This document shows positions 1 through 8,314 of a stretch of 48,370 nucleotides of DNA, in pieces (position 1 is the stretch's first letter; every line of letters starts with the position of its first letter). The stretch is from an uncultured Clostridium sp. (GTDB lineage Bacteria; Bacillota; Clostridia; TANB77; CAG-508). The notes under the pieces were generated by a model. It was given only the letters and a program-made list of their open reading frames with translations. It did not search any database and was not told the origin of the DNA. The position numbers and the translations under genes are program-made. Where the stretch lies: positions 1-48,370 of the forward strand of contig USDL01000009.1 in assembly GCA_900553365.1 (NCBI GenBank). Reading direction: 5' to 3'.

Positions 1-52
<52 letters not shown>

Positions 53-117
53 ATTTTTTCAACAATTAAAATGATAACATATTTTTAAAAATATGTCAAT
101 ATTTTTTATAAAATTAG

Positions 118-146
118 TTGAATTTTTATACATTTTTTGATATACT
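118..146 (+). promoter_or_regulatory. sigma-A-type promoter for the LCP gene
   Basis: A -35 element TTGAAT (118-123) and a -10 element TATACT (141-146) are separated by 17 nt. Transcription would begin near 153. That leaves a very short leader for an ATG at 161 and a normal leader for an ATG at 209. Confidence 0.6.
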
Positions 147-160
147 TAAGGCCAATCTTT

Positions 161-1264
161 ATGAAAGTAAATAAAAAATATTATTATGAAGGGAATGATA
201 AAAAATTTATGGGAAAGCATGATAAAACAAATGATGTTGATACATTTAATAATTTAGATCCACAAAAGAATATTAAAAAAGATGTTAAAAAGAAAGGCAA
301 AAAGAAAAAACATATAGGTTTGAAAATATTTTTATTACTAATTATTGTACTTGGAATTTTTATTGCTAAAAGATACCATGATGCTGGAGGAAATTGGTTA
401 GGTGCAATAATGGGACATAATAAAGAAACTTTGAAAAACCTTGAACCTTTGCAAGTATTAATCTTAGGTGAAAGCACAGGAATGTCTGATACAATTATAG
501 TTGCATCATATAATCCACAAACTCAAGAAGCTGCACTTATGTCTATCCCAAGAGATACATTTACTGGAGACAACAAATCTTCTGCAAAATATTATCATAA
601 AATAAATGCACTTTATGGTTATGGTGAAACTCCTGAAAAGACTTTAGCAGCTGTAAACAAAATAACAGGGCTTGACATTAAATACTACATCCTTGTTGAT
701 ACAAAAGCATTAAAAAAATTAGTTGATACTATCGGTGGCTTGGACTTTGATGTCCCTATTGATATGGATTATGATGATAGTTCTCAAGATTTATATATAC
801 ACTTAAAAGCTGGTCAACAAAAATTAAATGGTGAACAAGTTGAACAATTAGTAAGATTTAGACATAATAATAATGGTAGTACATATCCATACTCTTATGG
901 TATAGAAGATCATGGACGTTCAAAAACTCAACGTGCAGTAGTTATCGCACTTGCAAAACAATCTTTAAAATTTAAAAACATTGCAGAAATTTCAAATGTT
1001 ATTGATATTTTAAAAGAATATGTAAAAACAAATATGGACTTAAACTCTGTAAAAGACTATTTACCTTACGCAATAGAAATGAATATGGATAATATCCAAG
1101 TTGGTATGATACCTGGTGCTGATGATAGAGTAAACGGAATTTGGTTCTTCTTCCATGATGAAGAAGGCACAAAGGAACTTGTTGATGAACTTTTCCTACA
1201 CACTAAGCAAAATGCTGATTCTCAAAATGAAAGCGAAAACCAAACAAACTCTACTAACGAATAA
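161..1264 (+). CDS. LytR-CpsA-Psr (LCP) family cell-wall glycopolymer transferase
   Basis: LCP proteins attach teichoic-acid-like or capsular polymers to peptidoglycan on the outer face of the membrane. The 367-residue product has a Lys-rich cytoplasmic N-terminus, one membrane helix at about residues 53-69, and an extracellular LCP domain with the family motifs LGESTGMSDTI and SIPRDT, followed by conserved Arg residues (RFRH, DHGRSKTQR). The C-terminus is Asn/Glu/Gln rich. The start is uncertain. ATG 161 has a weak AAGG nearby. ATG 209 has GAAGGG at 188-193 and would fit the promoter at 118-146 better. A TTG at 137 is unlikely because it overlaps the -10 element. The gene is convergent with the D,D-carboxypeptidase homologue. 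Family assignment is firm; the polymer substrate cannot be told. Confidence 0.9.
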   Translation: MKVNKKYYYEGNDKKFMGKHDKTNDVDTFNNLDPQKNIKKDVKKKGKKKKHIGLKIFLLLIIVLGIFIAKRYHDAGGNWLGAIMGHNKETLKNLEPLQVLILGESTGMSDTIIVASYNPQTQEAALMSIPRDTFTGDNKSSAKYYHKINALYGYGETPEKTLAAVNKITGLDIKYYILVDTKALKKLVDTIGGLDFDVPIDMDYDDSSQDLYIHLKAGQQKLNGEQVEQLVRFRHNNNGSTYPYSYGIEDHGRSKTQRAVVIALAKQSLKFKNIAEISNVIDILKEYVKTNMDLNSVKDYLPYAIEMNMDNIQVGMIPGADDRVNGIWFFFHDEEGTKELVDELFLHTKQNADSQNESENQTNSTNE

Positions 1265-1291
1265 AAAAATAAGGCGGATATATTCCGCCTT
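1262..1291 (-). terminator. Rho-independent terminator of the carboxypeptidase gene
   Basis: An 8-bp perfect stem AAGGCGGA/TCCGCCTT (1271-1278 with 1284-1291) has a 5-nt loop. On the minus strand it is followed by a T-rich tail (1270-1262). It may also act weakly on the convergent LCP transcript. Confidence 0.75.
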
Positions 1292-1301
1292 ACATTATAA
1301 A

Positions 1302-2534
1302 TTATTTCCCCCTAATTTTTTTTAGTACTTTTTTTCTCTTATATATCGCTCTTGCTTTTAACCCACCTAATAAAATAATTAAACCAATAAATATTAATAA
1401 AAAGATTAATCCTGTATGACTTTTTTCAACATTAGTCTCAGCAACTAGGTTTGTTTTGTACTCTTTGCCTTCAATCTCATAAACTGCCTCACCTATTACT
1501 GTTCCCTTCTCTATTGGTGCTTTTAAGCCTTCATTTATTGTTACTTTTGCTTCTATGTTGCTATTCTCATTTTCTGCCTTAACAACTCCAACTATGTTTT
1601 TTTCAACTACAGCATTTAATTTTTTAGTATCCTGTGTTCCTTTTTTAATATTTAATGTTTGCATAGTTGTGCCTTCTGTAGCAATTGTTCTTAGCACATT
1701 ATTATCATAGGCGTATTCTAGAACTTTTTTCGCATCTTCATATCTGCTATCTGATGTTGTAGACTTCATTGTTACAGCAACAAGTGGAATATCCTTTTTT
1801 TCTGCATAAGCCATTAAGCAATATCCTGCTGGCGTTGTAAATGCTGTTTTTAGGCCTTTTCCATATTTATAGTAATTGCCACTTCCTGTCAAAAGCATTT
1901 CATTTGTTGTGTAATATGTTCTTTCTGGTTTATTAAAAGCAACATTTACAGGTAAAGTATATTTTGTTTTTTTAATTATTTCTTTTATTACATCATACTT
2001 CATGGCATATTTGCCTATTAATGCCATATCATAAGCTGTTGAATAATGTTCACTATCATGCTCTCCAGTATTATTTACAAAATTACTGTTTTCGCACCCT
2101 ATTTCTTTTGCCTTTTGATTCATCATTTCTACAAATTGTTCCTTGCTTCCGGCAACATGCTCAGCTAATGCATTTGCAACATCATTATATGATGATATTA
2201 ATATTAGATTTAATAATTGTTCTACTGTTAGTACTTCCCCTGGTGCTATATTTGCTGTTAAATAGCCTGTTTGAACACTGTTTACTGCATTTTGACTTAT
2301 TGTTACATTATCTTGCATATTACAGTTTTCAACAACAAGTATTGCTGTTAAAACATTTGTTAAACTTGCTGGATACAACTTTTCTTTCATGTTTTTACTG
2401 TATAATATTTTTCCATCAATACAATCAATTACAACTGATGAAGTTGCTGTTATTTCTGGTTCTGCTGCATATACACTTGTAATTAATGTTAAAACAAGAA
2501 TTGCGGATATTATTAATACTTTTCCTAATTTCAT
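1302..2534 (-). CDS. D-alanyl-D-alanine carboxypeptidase family protein with degenerate active-site motifs
   Basis: The 410-residue protein has a signal peptide (residues 1-23, ending VYAA) and the fold signature of the DacA/DacF (peptidase S11) family: YPASLT, SSYN, HYSTAYDMALIG, GLKTAFTTPAGYC. It has an all-beta C-terminal domain, a membrane helix near residues 372-392 and a basic tail. Two of the three catalytic motifs are altered. The usual SxxK is S57-L-T-N60, so the general-base Lys is Asn (codon AAT). KTG is K229-T-A231. Only SxN (S115-Y-N117) is intact. Without the Lys, family knowledge predicts little or no D,D-peptidase activity, so it may bind peptidoglycan or beta-lactams without turnover. 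The reading frame is intact over its whole length, which argues for a kept function. Start ATG 2534 has AAGGAATG just upstream. Confidence 0.87.
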   Translation of the reverse strand: MKLGKVLIISAILVLTLITSVYAAEPEITATSSVVIDCIDGKILYSKNMKEKLYPASLTNVLTAILVVENCNMQDNVTISQNAVNSVQTGYLTANIAPGEVLTVEQLLNLILISSYNDVANALAEHVAGSKEQFVEMMNQKAKEIGCENSNFVNNTGEHDSEHYSTAYDMALIGKYAMKYDVIKEIIKKTKYTLPVNVAFNKPERTYYTTNEMLLTGSGNYYKYGKGLKTAFTTPAGYCLMAYAEKKDIPLVAVTMKSTTSDSRYEDAKKVLEYAYDNNVLRTIATEGTTMQTLNIKKGTQDTKKLNAVVEKNIVGVVKAENENSNIEAKVTINEGLKAPIEKGTVIGEAVYEIEGKEYKTNLVAETNVEKSHTGLIFLLIFIGLIILLGGLKARAIYKRKKVLKKIRGK

Positions 2535-2606
2535 ATAATTACATCATTCCTTTCAGCATAATCATAATATATAATTTAAAAAAAAACAATATTTTAGGAG
2601 GTTTTT

Positions 2607-3215
2607 ATGAAAATTTTTGACAAAAAAATACTAATTTCGTTTATTTTTTTATTAATAATAATTGGTATTTCTATTTATTTTTTAACAAAGGAAAGCTCTG
2701 CTGATATAATTTTGCAAAATGATTTTTACGAGCAAAATGATATAACTCCTAAGGCAACTATACCTAAAACAATAATCGTTCACATAGATGGTGAAGTTTT
2801 AAATCCTGGTATAGTTTATCTTACTGAGAATTCCCGTATATTAGATGCCATTAATGCAAGTGGCGGTTTGACAGATGTTGCTGATTCCTCAAAAGTAAAT
2901 TTAGCATATACCTTAAAAGATGGTCAAAAAGTACATATTCCAAGTATTTATGATGAGGAAGTAAGCTATATTACAGATGACGCAGGCAGCAATGTTATTG
3001 TTCCTGATAACGCTGGCAAGTCTTCACTTATTAACATTAATAACGCAAGTGCTAAAGATTTAGAAGCATTGCCTGGTATCGGCGAATCTACAGCCTTAAA
3101 AATAGTTGATTACAGAAATAAAAATGGCAGTTTTAAAACAATAGAAGATATTAAAAATGTTAATGGAATTGGTGAGTCTAAATTCAATATGCTAAAAAAT
3201 TACATTTGCGTTTAA
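2607..3215 (+). CDS. comEA: ComEA-like DNA-binding competence protein
   Basis: A 202-residue membrane-anchored protein: N-terminal helix at residues 8-26, an SLBB (beta-grasp) domain at about 50-112 with the motif GEVLNPGIVYL, and a C-terminal double helix-hairpin-helix at about 138-202 (NINNASAKDLEALPGIGES, then IKNVNGIGES). In ComEA this part binds incoming double-stranded DNA at the cell surface. Start ATG 2607 has a strong AGGAGG at 2595-2600. No comEB or comEC follows; sigG comes next, 78 nt downstream. A role in DNA uptake is inferred from the family only. Confidence 0.9.
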   Translation: MKIFDKKILISFIFLLIIIGISIYFLTKESSADIILQNDFYEQNDITPKATIPKTIIVHIDGEVLNPGIVYLTENSRILDAINASGGLTDVADSSKVNLAYTLKDGQKVHIPSIYDEEVSYITDDAGSNVIVPDNAGKSSLININNASAKDLEALPGIGESTALKIVDYRNKNGSFKTIEDIKNVNGIGESKFNMLKNYICV

Positions 3216-3232
3216 TCTTATGCTTTTGTGGA

Positions 3233-3261
3233 GTATAAATTTACCTCTTTTGGAAATAATG
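3233..3261 (+). promoter_or_regulatory. possible sigma-F-type promoter of sigG
   Basis: GTATA (3233-3237) followed after 14 nt by GGAAATAATG (3252-3261) resembles the forespore sigma-F consensus (about GYATA, ~16 nt, GGNRANANT). The spacer is short, so this is only a candidate. sigG is a sigma-F target in Bacillus, which fits. Confidence 0.35.
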
Positions 3262-3293
3262 ATTATATAATTATTTCTAAGGAGGTTTTTTAT

Positions 3294-4067
3294 TTGATAA
3301 ACAAGGTAGAAATCGCTTCAGTTAATACTTCAAAATTACCTGTTCTAACAAATAAAGAAAAAAATGAATTATTAGCTAAAATAAAAAATGGAGATAAGGC
3401 TGCAAGAGAAGAATTTATAAATGGAAATTTAAGGCTTGTTCTAAGTGTTATTCAGCGTTTTAATGGTCGTGGTGAGAATGTTGATGACCTTTTTCAAGTA
3501 GGTTGTGTTGGTTTAATAAAAGCTATTGATAATTTTGATATATCTTTAAATGTTCAATTTTCAACTTATGCTGTTCCAATGATTATAGGTGAAGTTAGGC
3601 GTCATTTAAGGGATAATAACCCAATTAGAGTAAGTAGGTCAATGAGAGACTTAGCATATAAAGCTCTTCAAGTTAAGGAAAAGTTACTTGCGGAAAGTCA
3701 AAAAGAGCCTACTGTTGAAGAAATTGCAAAGGAACTAAACATTGATAAGGAGGAAGTTGTAATCAGTCTAGATTCTATACAAGACCCTATATCTTTGCAA
3801 GAGCCTGTATATAACGAAGGAGCTGAAAGTATATATGTAATGGATCAAGTAAAAGATGTAAAAAATACAGATGAATTTTGGGCTGATAGTTTAAGTTTAG
3901 CTGAAGCTATGAAAAAGCTAAATAGTCGTGAAAAGCTTATTGTTTCAAAAAGATTTTTTGATGGAAGAACCCAAATGGAAGTAGCAAATGAAATTGGAAT
4001 TTCGCAAGCACAGGTGTCAAGATTAGAAAAAAGTGCTATTGATAGAATAAAAAAAATGTATAAGTAA
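3294..4067 (+). CDS. sigG: RNA polymerase sporulation sigma factor SigG
   Basis: Late forespore sigma factor, about 257 residues. The sequence is close to Bacillus SigG throughout: KVEI..VNTSKLPVL at the N-terminus (anti-sigma contact), region 2 (NGNLRLVLSVIQRF, VDDLFQVGCVGLIKAIDNFD, FSTYAVPMIIGEVRR), RVSRSMRD in region 3, and a region 4 HTH ending ISQAQVSRLEKSAI. The open frame runs further 5' to 3228, but a TTG at 3294 is chosen: it has a perfect TAAGGAGG at 3278-3285, gives the canonical SigG N-terminus, and matches the family length. The gene shows that the organism is, or recently was, a spore former. The spoIIGA-sigE pair that often precedes sigG is not here; comEA is upstream instead. 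Confidence 0.95.
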   Translation: MINKVEIASVNTSKLPVLTNKEKNELLAKIKNGDKAAREEFINGNLRLVLSVIQRFNGRGENVDDLFQVGCVGLIKAIDNFDISLNVQFSTYAVPMIIGEVRRHLRDNNPIRVSRSMRDLAYKALQVKEKLLAESQKEPTVEEIAKELNIDKEEVVISLDSIQDPISLQEPVYNEGAESIYVMDQVKDVKNTDEFWADSLSLAEAMKKLNSREKLIVSKRFFDGRTQMEVANEIGISQAQVSRLEKSAIDRIKKMYK

Positions 4068-4073
4068 AATAAG

Positions 4074-4112
4074 AATCAGTCATTTATCTGTTAAATAAAT
4101 GATTGATTTTTA
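4074..4112 (+). terminator. terminator after sigG
   Basis: A 14-bp stem with one G.T pair (4074-4087 with 4095-4108) is followed by a T-rich tail, 7 nt after the sigG stop codon. Confidence 0.75.
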
Positions 4113-4147
4113 TTTATTTACATTGTATAATTATATTGGTGATTTAA

Positions 4148-5929
4148 ATGTTAGACAAAGAAGATATTCAAAACTTCAGAAATTATACTAAATATATACC
4201 AACCGCTAAAGATTTAATTAATTTAAGAGAAGATATTTACTCTGTATTGCCTATTACAAGATATTTTATAGATAAAAATAATATAACAGATCCAGAAGAA
4301 TTAAAAGCATGTATTAAGGGGCTTGGTGATGCTGTGTTTGATGATTTTTCTTCAACTGGATACATAGATTCTAGATTATATGAGATACAAGCTATTGAAA
4401 ACATACTTAAAAACCCTGGTATTATAACAAAGCATTATCCTAATATTAAAAATTCACCAAATAATCATCTAGTATATAACTCAAACTCTTTACGTTCTCA
4501 AAAATTAGTGTTAATAAATGCCTTAGATGAATTATCTATATTAGAAAAATTTGCAAAAAATTACGGTATTACTGCTACTACTAACCCAAGTAATGTTGTA
4601 ATTTGTGGTCAAGATCCATCTAAATTAAAGAAGCTGATAAAACTTGCCATTAAGGTTGAAAAACAAAATACTATGCCTCAAAAAGTGTCTACCTTTTTGG
4701 AAGAGCAACTAAATGAAAGTACAAACTTTACAAAAGAGCAATTAATAAATTCCTTAATTGCTATACGAGACTTTTTATATGGAACTGGAATACTTGGGAA
4801 TTATATCTCTTCTTATGAAACTACAAGTAAAAAATTCGGTTTTCAAGACTTAGATTATGAGTTTACAACAAATTCATTTAATAAGGACTCATTAGGCCTT
4901 TTGGAATCATTTTCAAAAGAATATTTACAGAATTTATCATTGGATGATTTATGCTATTTAAATACTTTTTGGTGTAACAGATTTGCCAAGGCATGTAATT
5001 CCTTTCAATTTGCTTTTTCAGCTATTGATTCCATTGGTTTATGGCAAGATATTATAGATAACAACACAAACTTTAATTTACCTGACAAAGTATTGTGTGC
5101 AGCTTTGCAAAAAAATATGTTTATTTCTAAGTTGTTGGCCAAATCATTCAATATTCATCAAAAAAGCATATCATCACAAGAAATTAAAGGAGAAAATCCA
5201 TCAGATTCTCTTTCCAAAGATTATTTTAACTATTATTATCAATTAAATAATTATATAGGAAAAGATTATGCAGAATTTTTTTCAGATACTTTGGAAGGTG
5301 AAAATAATCTTTTAGCTAATGTATCTTTTGCAAATTATTTTTCAAATTTAAAAATGTTTGCATATCAAAAAAAGGAAACTACAATTTTTCCTATAATAAA
5401 AAACTTGCTTAACAAACCTTCCTTGAAGAATTGGGGAATTATACGAAATGAAATTCTTACAGGAGAAACGCTTGATTCTTTTGCTTTAAATAAAAATAAT
5501 GTTTTAGTTGCTTTTGATGTTCCTGGTTTTAATATGCCTTTTCGCTTTCATATTAGCAAGGACACTTTAAAGGATTTAGCTATACAAAGTCCTTCTAAGG
5601 GATTGCTTCCAGAATACCAAGGTTCAGAAGATTTTGTTGTAAATAATGAGGTTATACCAGCCAATATCATTATGCCAATTCCTAAAAGGCATAAAATAAT
5701 TATTACAGAAGAAACATCTAAGGATAATTCAAATCCTCACCTATGGGCTCATTTTAGCTCTTTGATAAACGGAAAATTGCCAGAGCATTTTATCAAAGTA
5801 ACTAGAAATAATAAAAATCAAATTTTAAAATCACGTTTACCTGTTTGTTATACAAACATTCAAACAGGAAAAAGATACCAAAAAACAGGTAATAAATTTA
5901 CAGAATTGGAGGATGGTAATGTACGATAA
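4148..5929 (+). CDS. uncharacterised 593-residue cytoplasmic protein
   Basis: I do not recognise this protein. It has no signal peptide or membrane segment. The first two-thirds look mainly alpha-helical, with many Asn, Lys, Leu and Ser. The last third (about residues 455-585) is more beta-like, with NVLVAFDVPGFNMPFRFHI and a basic stretch IPKRHKIIITEE, then SRLPVCYTNIQTGKRYQKTG. No catalytic motif stands out. Its stop overlaps the start of the following small gene, so the two are translationally coupled and probably act together. The start codon ATG 4148 has only a weak GGTG upstream. Codon use is like its neighbours. It sits behind the sigG terminator, so co-regulation with sporulation is not implied. 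Confidence 0.75.
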   Translation: MLDKEDIQNFRNYTKYIPTAKDLINLREDIYSVLPITRYFIDKNNITDPEELKACIKGLGDAVFDDFSSTGYIDSRLYEIQAIENILKNPGIITKHYPNIKNSPNNHLVYNSNSLRSQKLVLINALDELSILEKFAKNYGITATTNPSNVVICGQDPSKLKKLIKLAIKVEKQNTMPQKVSTFLEEQLNESTNFTKEQLINSLIAIRDFLYGTGILGNYISSYETTSKKFGFQDLDYEFTTNSFNKDSLGLLESFSKEYLQNLSLDDLCYLNTFWCNRFAKACNSFQFAFSAIDSIGLWQDIIDNNTNFNLPDKVLCAALQKNMFISKLLAKSFNIHQKSISSQEIKGENPSDSLSKDYFNYYYQLNNYIGKDYAEFFSDTLEGENNLLANVSFANYFSNLKMFAYQKKETTIFPIIKNLLNKPSLKNWGIIRNEILTGETLDSFALNKNNVLVAFDVPGFNMPFRFHISKDTLKDLAIQSPSKGLLPEYQGSEDFVVNNEVIPANIIMPIPKRHKIIITEETSKDNSNPHLWAHFSSLINGKLPEHFIKVTRNNKNQILKSRLPVCYTNIQTGKRYQKTGNKFTELEDGNVR

Positions 5930-6200
5930 TCAAGTTTTAAAAAATTATTTAAAAGATAGGAATTATGATGAGTGTATATCAATTTTAAAAGAAAAAATAG
6001 TATCATTTGTAATAAATAAAATAAAAAAAATAGATGATACTTTCGATTATACAACTGTTCCAGATTTGGTTACTGCTTCTGTTTTTTACTTAAATGATAG
6101 TATTATTGCTCTAAACCTACAAAATGCTTTATCATTTGAAAATCCATTAGAACAAATTAATGCTCTTGCCTCAATTTGTGAAAGATATAATATAAAATAA
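5919..6200 (+). CDS. uncharacterised 93-residue protein coupled to the 593-residue protein
   Basis: A small acidic, helical protein of unknown function (MYDNQVLKNYLKDRNYD...ASICERYNIK). ATG 5919 is preferred over ATG 5913 because GGAGG lies at 5908-5912, giving a 6-nt spacing. It overlaps the 3' end of the upstream gene by 11 nt, the classic arrangement of translational coupling, and suggests a complex or shared task. No domain recognised. Confidence 0.7.
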   Translation: MYDNQVLKNYLKDRNYDECISILKEKIVSFVINKIKKIDDTFDYTTVPDLVTASVFYLNDSIIALNLQNALSFENPLEQINALASICERYNIK

Positions 6201-6228
6201 CCCAGTAAAAATACTGGGCTATTTTTTT
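6201..6228 (+). terminator. terminator of the 593/93-residue gene pair
   Basis: Stem CCCAGTA/TACTGGG (6201-6207 with 6212-6218), loop AAAA, followed by CTATTTTTTT. It overlaps the 3' end of the convergent add gene. Confidence 0.85.
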
Positions 6229-7252
6229 ATTTAATTATATTATTTTCTCCAATTTCTTTTTGTTCCATAATTTTGCTAACTAGTTCTGCTTTCTTTTGAG
6301 GAGCGTCAAAAATTGCTCTTGCAGCATTTACATTCATTTTAATTAAATCATTATATGTTAATGTAGTATTTTCTAATACCCATTTATATTCTTGATTTAT
6401 ATCTGTATTTGATACTGTGTTATTGTCTGTATTAATAGTTGTAATAATTCCATTTTTGTATAGCTCTTCTAATGGATGTTTACCTGCTACAGCTTGTGTT
6501 TGAATATTGCTAATTGGGCACACTTCTAGTGGTATTTCTTTTGTTCTTAATTCTTGCATAAGTTTTTTATCCTCAATACATCTTATTCCATGTCCAATTC
6601 TTTTTGCTCCAAATTTTATTGCTGTTTTTATGCTTTCTGGTCCATCTGCCTCACCTGCATGTATTGTAAATGGAATATTGTTTTTTCTAGCCATTTCAAA
6701 AATATCTTCAAAATTTTTAGTATTAAATAGAGCTTCTGCTCCTGCCAAATCTATTGCACATACGCCCTTATTTAAATACTTTTTGGCAGCCTCAACTGTT
6801 TTTATGTTTTCTTGGCTATTTTTATCCCCTCTCATACAACACAAAATTAGATTTCCATCAATATTATAATTTTGTTTTGCATTTTCTAAACCTTTTATAG
6901 CAGCTTTTACTACTTCATCATAAGATAGTCCTTTTTCTAAATGCTTACTTGGTGCAAATCTTACTTCTGCATATATTACATTTTGTTTGCTTAAATCTTC
7001 ATATAATTCTGCTGTTGCTCTTTCTATTCTTTCAGCATTTTGTAATACTTTAGAAGGAATATCAAATTTTTCTAGATATTCATTAAGGTTTTTGCAATCT
7101 TTATCTACCATTAATCTTGCTTTTACTTCTTCTAAGCTTAATTTTTCTCCATCTTCAGCCAACCATTCTCTTACAGTTTCTGGTCTTAAAGAACCATCTA
7201 AATGTAAATGTAAAATTATTTTTTTCATTTTTTCAATATTATCCTTATTCAT
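6227..7252 (-). CDS. add: adenosine deaminase
   Basis: Zn-dependent hydrolase converting (deoxy)adenosine to (deoxy)inosine in purine salvage. Family motifs are present in order: HLHLDGSLRP near residue 15 (two Zn His), HAGEADGPESI, RIGHGIR, PLEVCPISNIQTQ, and INTDNNTVSNT (metal-binding Asp). The frame stays open to 7297, but ATG 7252 is chosen because GGAGG lies 6 nt upstream (7259-7263) and because the preceding co-chaperone gene ends at 7269. The product is 341 residues, normal for the family. It forms an operon with the dnaJ-like gene (16-nt gap). The BMP-type nucleoside transporter and pyrimidine nucleoside phosphorylase elsewhere in the window fit a nucleoside-scavenging lifestyle. Confidence 0.93.
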   Translation of the reverse strand: MNKDNIEKMKKIILHLHLDGSLRPETVREWLAEDGEKLSLEEVKARLMVDKDCKNLNEYLEKFDIPSKVLQNAERIERATAELYEDLSKQNVIYAEVRFAPSKHLEKGLSYDEVVKAAIKGLENAKQNYNIDGNLILCCMRGDKNSQENIKTVEAAKKYLNKGVCAIDLAGAEALFNTKNFEDIFEMARKNNIPFTIHAGEADGPESIKTAIKFGAKRIGHGIRCIEDKKLMQELRTKEIPLEVCPISNIQTQAVAGKHPLEELYKNGIITTINTDNNTVSNTDINQEYKWVLENTTLTYNDLIKMNVNAARAIFDAPQKKAELVSKIMEQKEIGENNIIK

Positions 7253-7268
7253 ATTAAACCTCCAATTT

Positions 7269-8160
7269 TTATCCTCTTGGATTGAAATTTGATACATTCT
7301 GTAATTCTAGGAATAGCTCTTTTTCCTTATCTGTTAATTGTTTTGGAACAACGGTATTAATTTGTGCAATTAAATTTCCTCTTCCACCTTGGCCATCTTT
7401 ATACCCTTTATCTGGAATTATTATTTGCTCTCCACTTTGTACGCCAGCTGGTATATCTAAAGTAATATTTTCTTCTATTGAATCAATACTTATTTTCTTT
7501 CCTAATGCTGCTTCCCATGGACTTACATATACATTAGTTAATATGTCACAACCTTGTAATTTAAACTTTTTATTGTCTTCTATATTTATTTTAATAAATA
7601 AATCTCCGTTTTTGCCTCCATTTAGTCCGTGCTTTGCCTTGACCTAGTAATCTTATTTTTTCTCCATTTCTAATTCCTGATGGAACCTTTACTGAAAATG
7701 TCCTCATTTGACCTTTTACTGTTCTTAATGATATTTTCTTTTCTAATCCATAATAAGCATCTTCAAGTTTAACATTTATTTCTGTTTCAATGTTTTCTCC
7801 TTTTGTAGGAGCCTTTGTGTCCTCTTTTATAATGGTTTTTTCACTTTCACCAAAGAACATATTAAAGAATTCACTAAATGCTGAGCCTTTCTCTCTTCTG
7901 CTCTCTTCATATTTTTCTTTTTGTTTCTTTCTTCCAACTTTAGAATTCCACATTCTATCATATTTTCTTTTACTAGAACTGTTTGATAAAACTTTATATG
8001 CCTCATTTATATCTTTAAAGCGTTCTTCAGATTGATGACTTTGATTATTTATATCTGGGTGATATTTTTTAGCTTGTTCTCTAAATGCAATTTTTATTTG
8101 GCTTTCAGTTACTTTATTCGTATCTAAATTCAATATCTTATAATAATCCTTAAAAATCAT
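7269..8160 (-). CDS. DnaJ/CbpA-type co-chaperone, joined across a +1 frameshift at a CGG codon
   Basis: J-domain protein without a zinc-finger region. The J domain is residues 1-68 with the HPD motif (KKYHPDIN), then a Lys/Glu-rich linker with FSEFFNMFFGE, then C-terminal substrate-binding domains (KVPSGIRNGEKIRLLGQGKA...). Zero-frame translation from 8160 runs to codon 177 and meets CGG (complement of 7627-7629). It would then continue only 11 codons of nonsense to a stop. Skipping the C gives the expected continuation G-LNGGKNGDLFIKI, and the protein ends normally with NFNPRG at 7269 (296 residues in all, similar to CbpA). Start ATG 8160 has AAGGAG 8 nt upstream. It partners DnaK in folding. 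See the CGG finding for alternatives. Confidence 0.85.
7627..7629 (-). other. CGG +1 frameshift site in the dnaJ-like gene
   Basis: Zero-frame codon 178 is CGG, context GCA CGG ACT AAA. The +1 reading GCA-(C)-GGA CTA AAT GGA restores the conserved Gly-rich segment of the DnaJ C-terminal domain. Confidence 0.7.
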
Positions 8161-8199
8161 ATTGTTTTCTCCTTAATAAAAATTATGTTCACCTACTAA

Positions 8200-8208
8200 A
8201 TTATACCA
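8200..8208 (-). promoter_or_regulatory. extended -10 promoter of the dnaJ-like/add operon
   Basis: On the minus strand TGGTATAAT (extended -10) lies about 40 nt upstream of the dnaJ-like start. The -35 region is poor, as is usual for extended -10 promoters. No CIRCE element is seen. Confidence 0.5.
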
Positions 8209-8314
8209 TATTTTATAGGTATTTTCTACCTTTTTTAACTTTTTTACCATTTTTTCTTTTTTTTTTTGATTTTTTATTATATAATGTATTCATAACTATT
8301 TTGGAGGTATGTTT

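Noticed and set aside
7282..7647. Plus-strand 121-residue open frame over the dnaJ 3' part
   Set aside because: It is the antisense of the frame-shifted dnaJ C-terminus.
7269..8160. Calling dnaJ, mreB, ispH, the glycosylase and surface protein 1 pseudogenes
   Set aside because: Each has only one lesion, always the same kind (CGG), and both halves are fully conserved. Independent decay would show varied lesions. Annotated as joined CDS instead.
8161..8314. CIRCE/HrcA operator before the dnaJ-like gene
   Set aside because: No 9-bp inverted repeat with a 9-nt spacer is found in this stretch.
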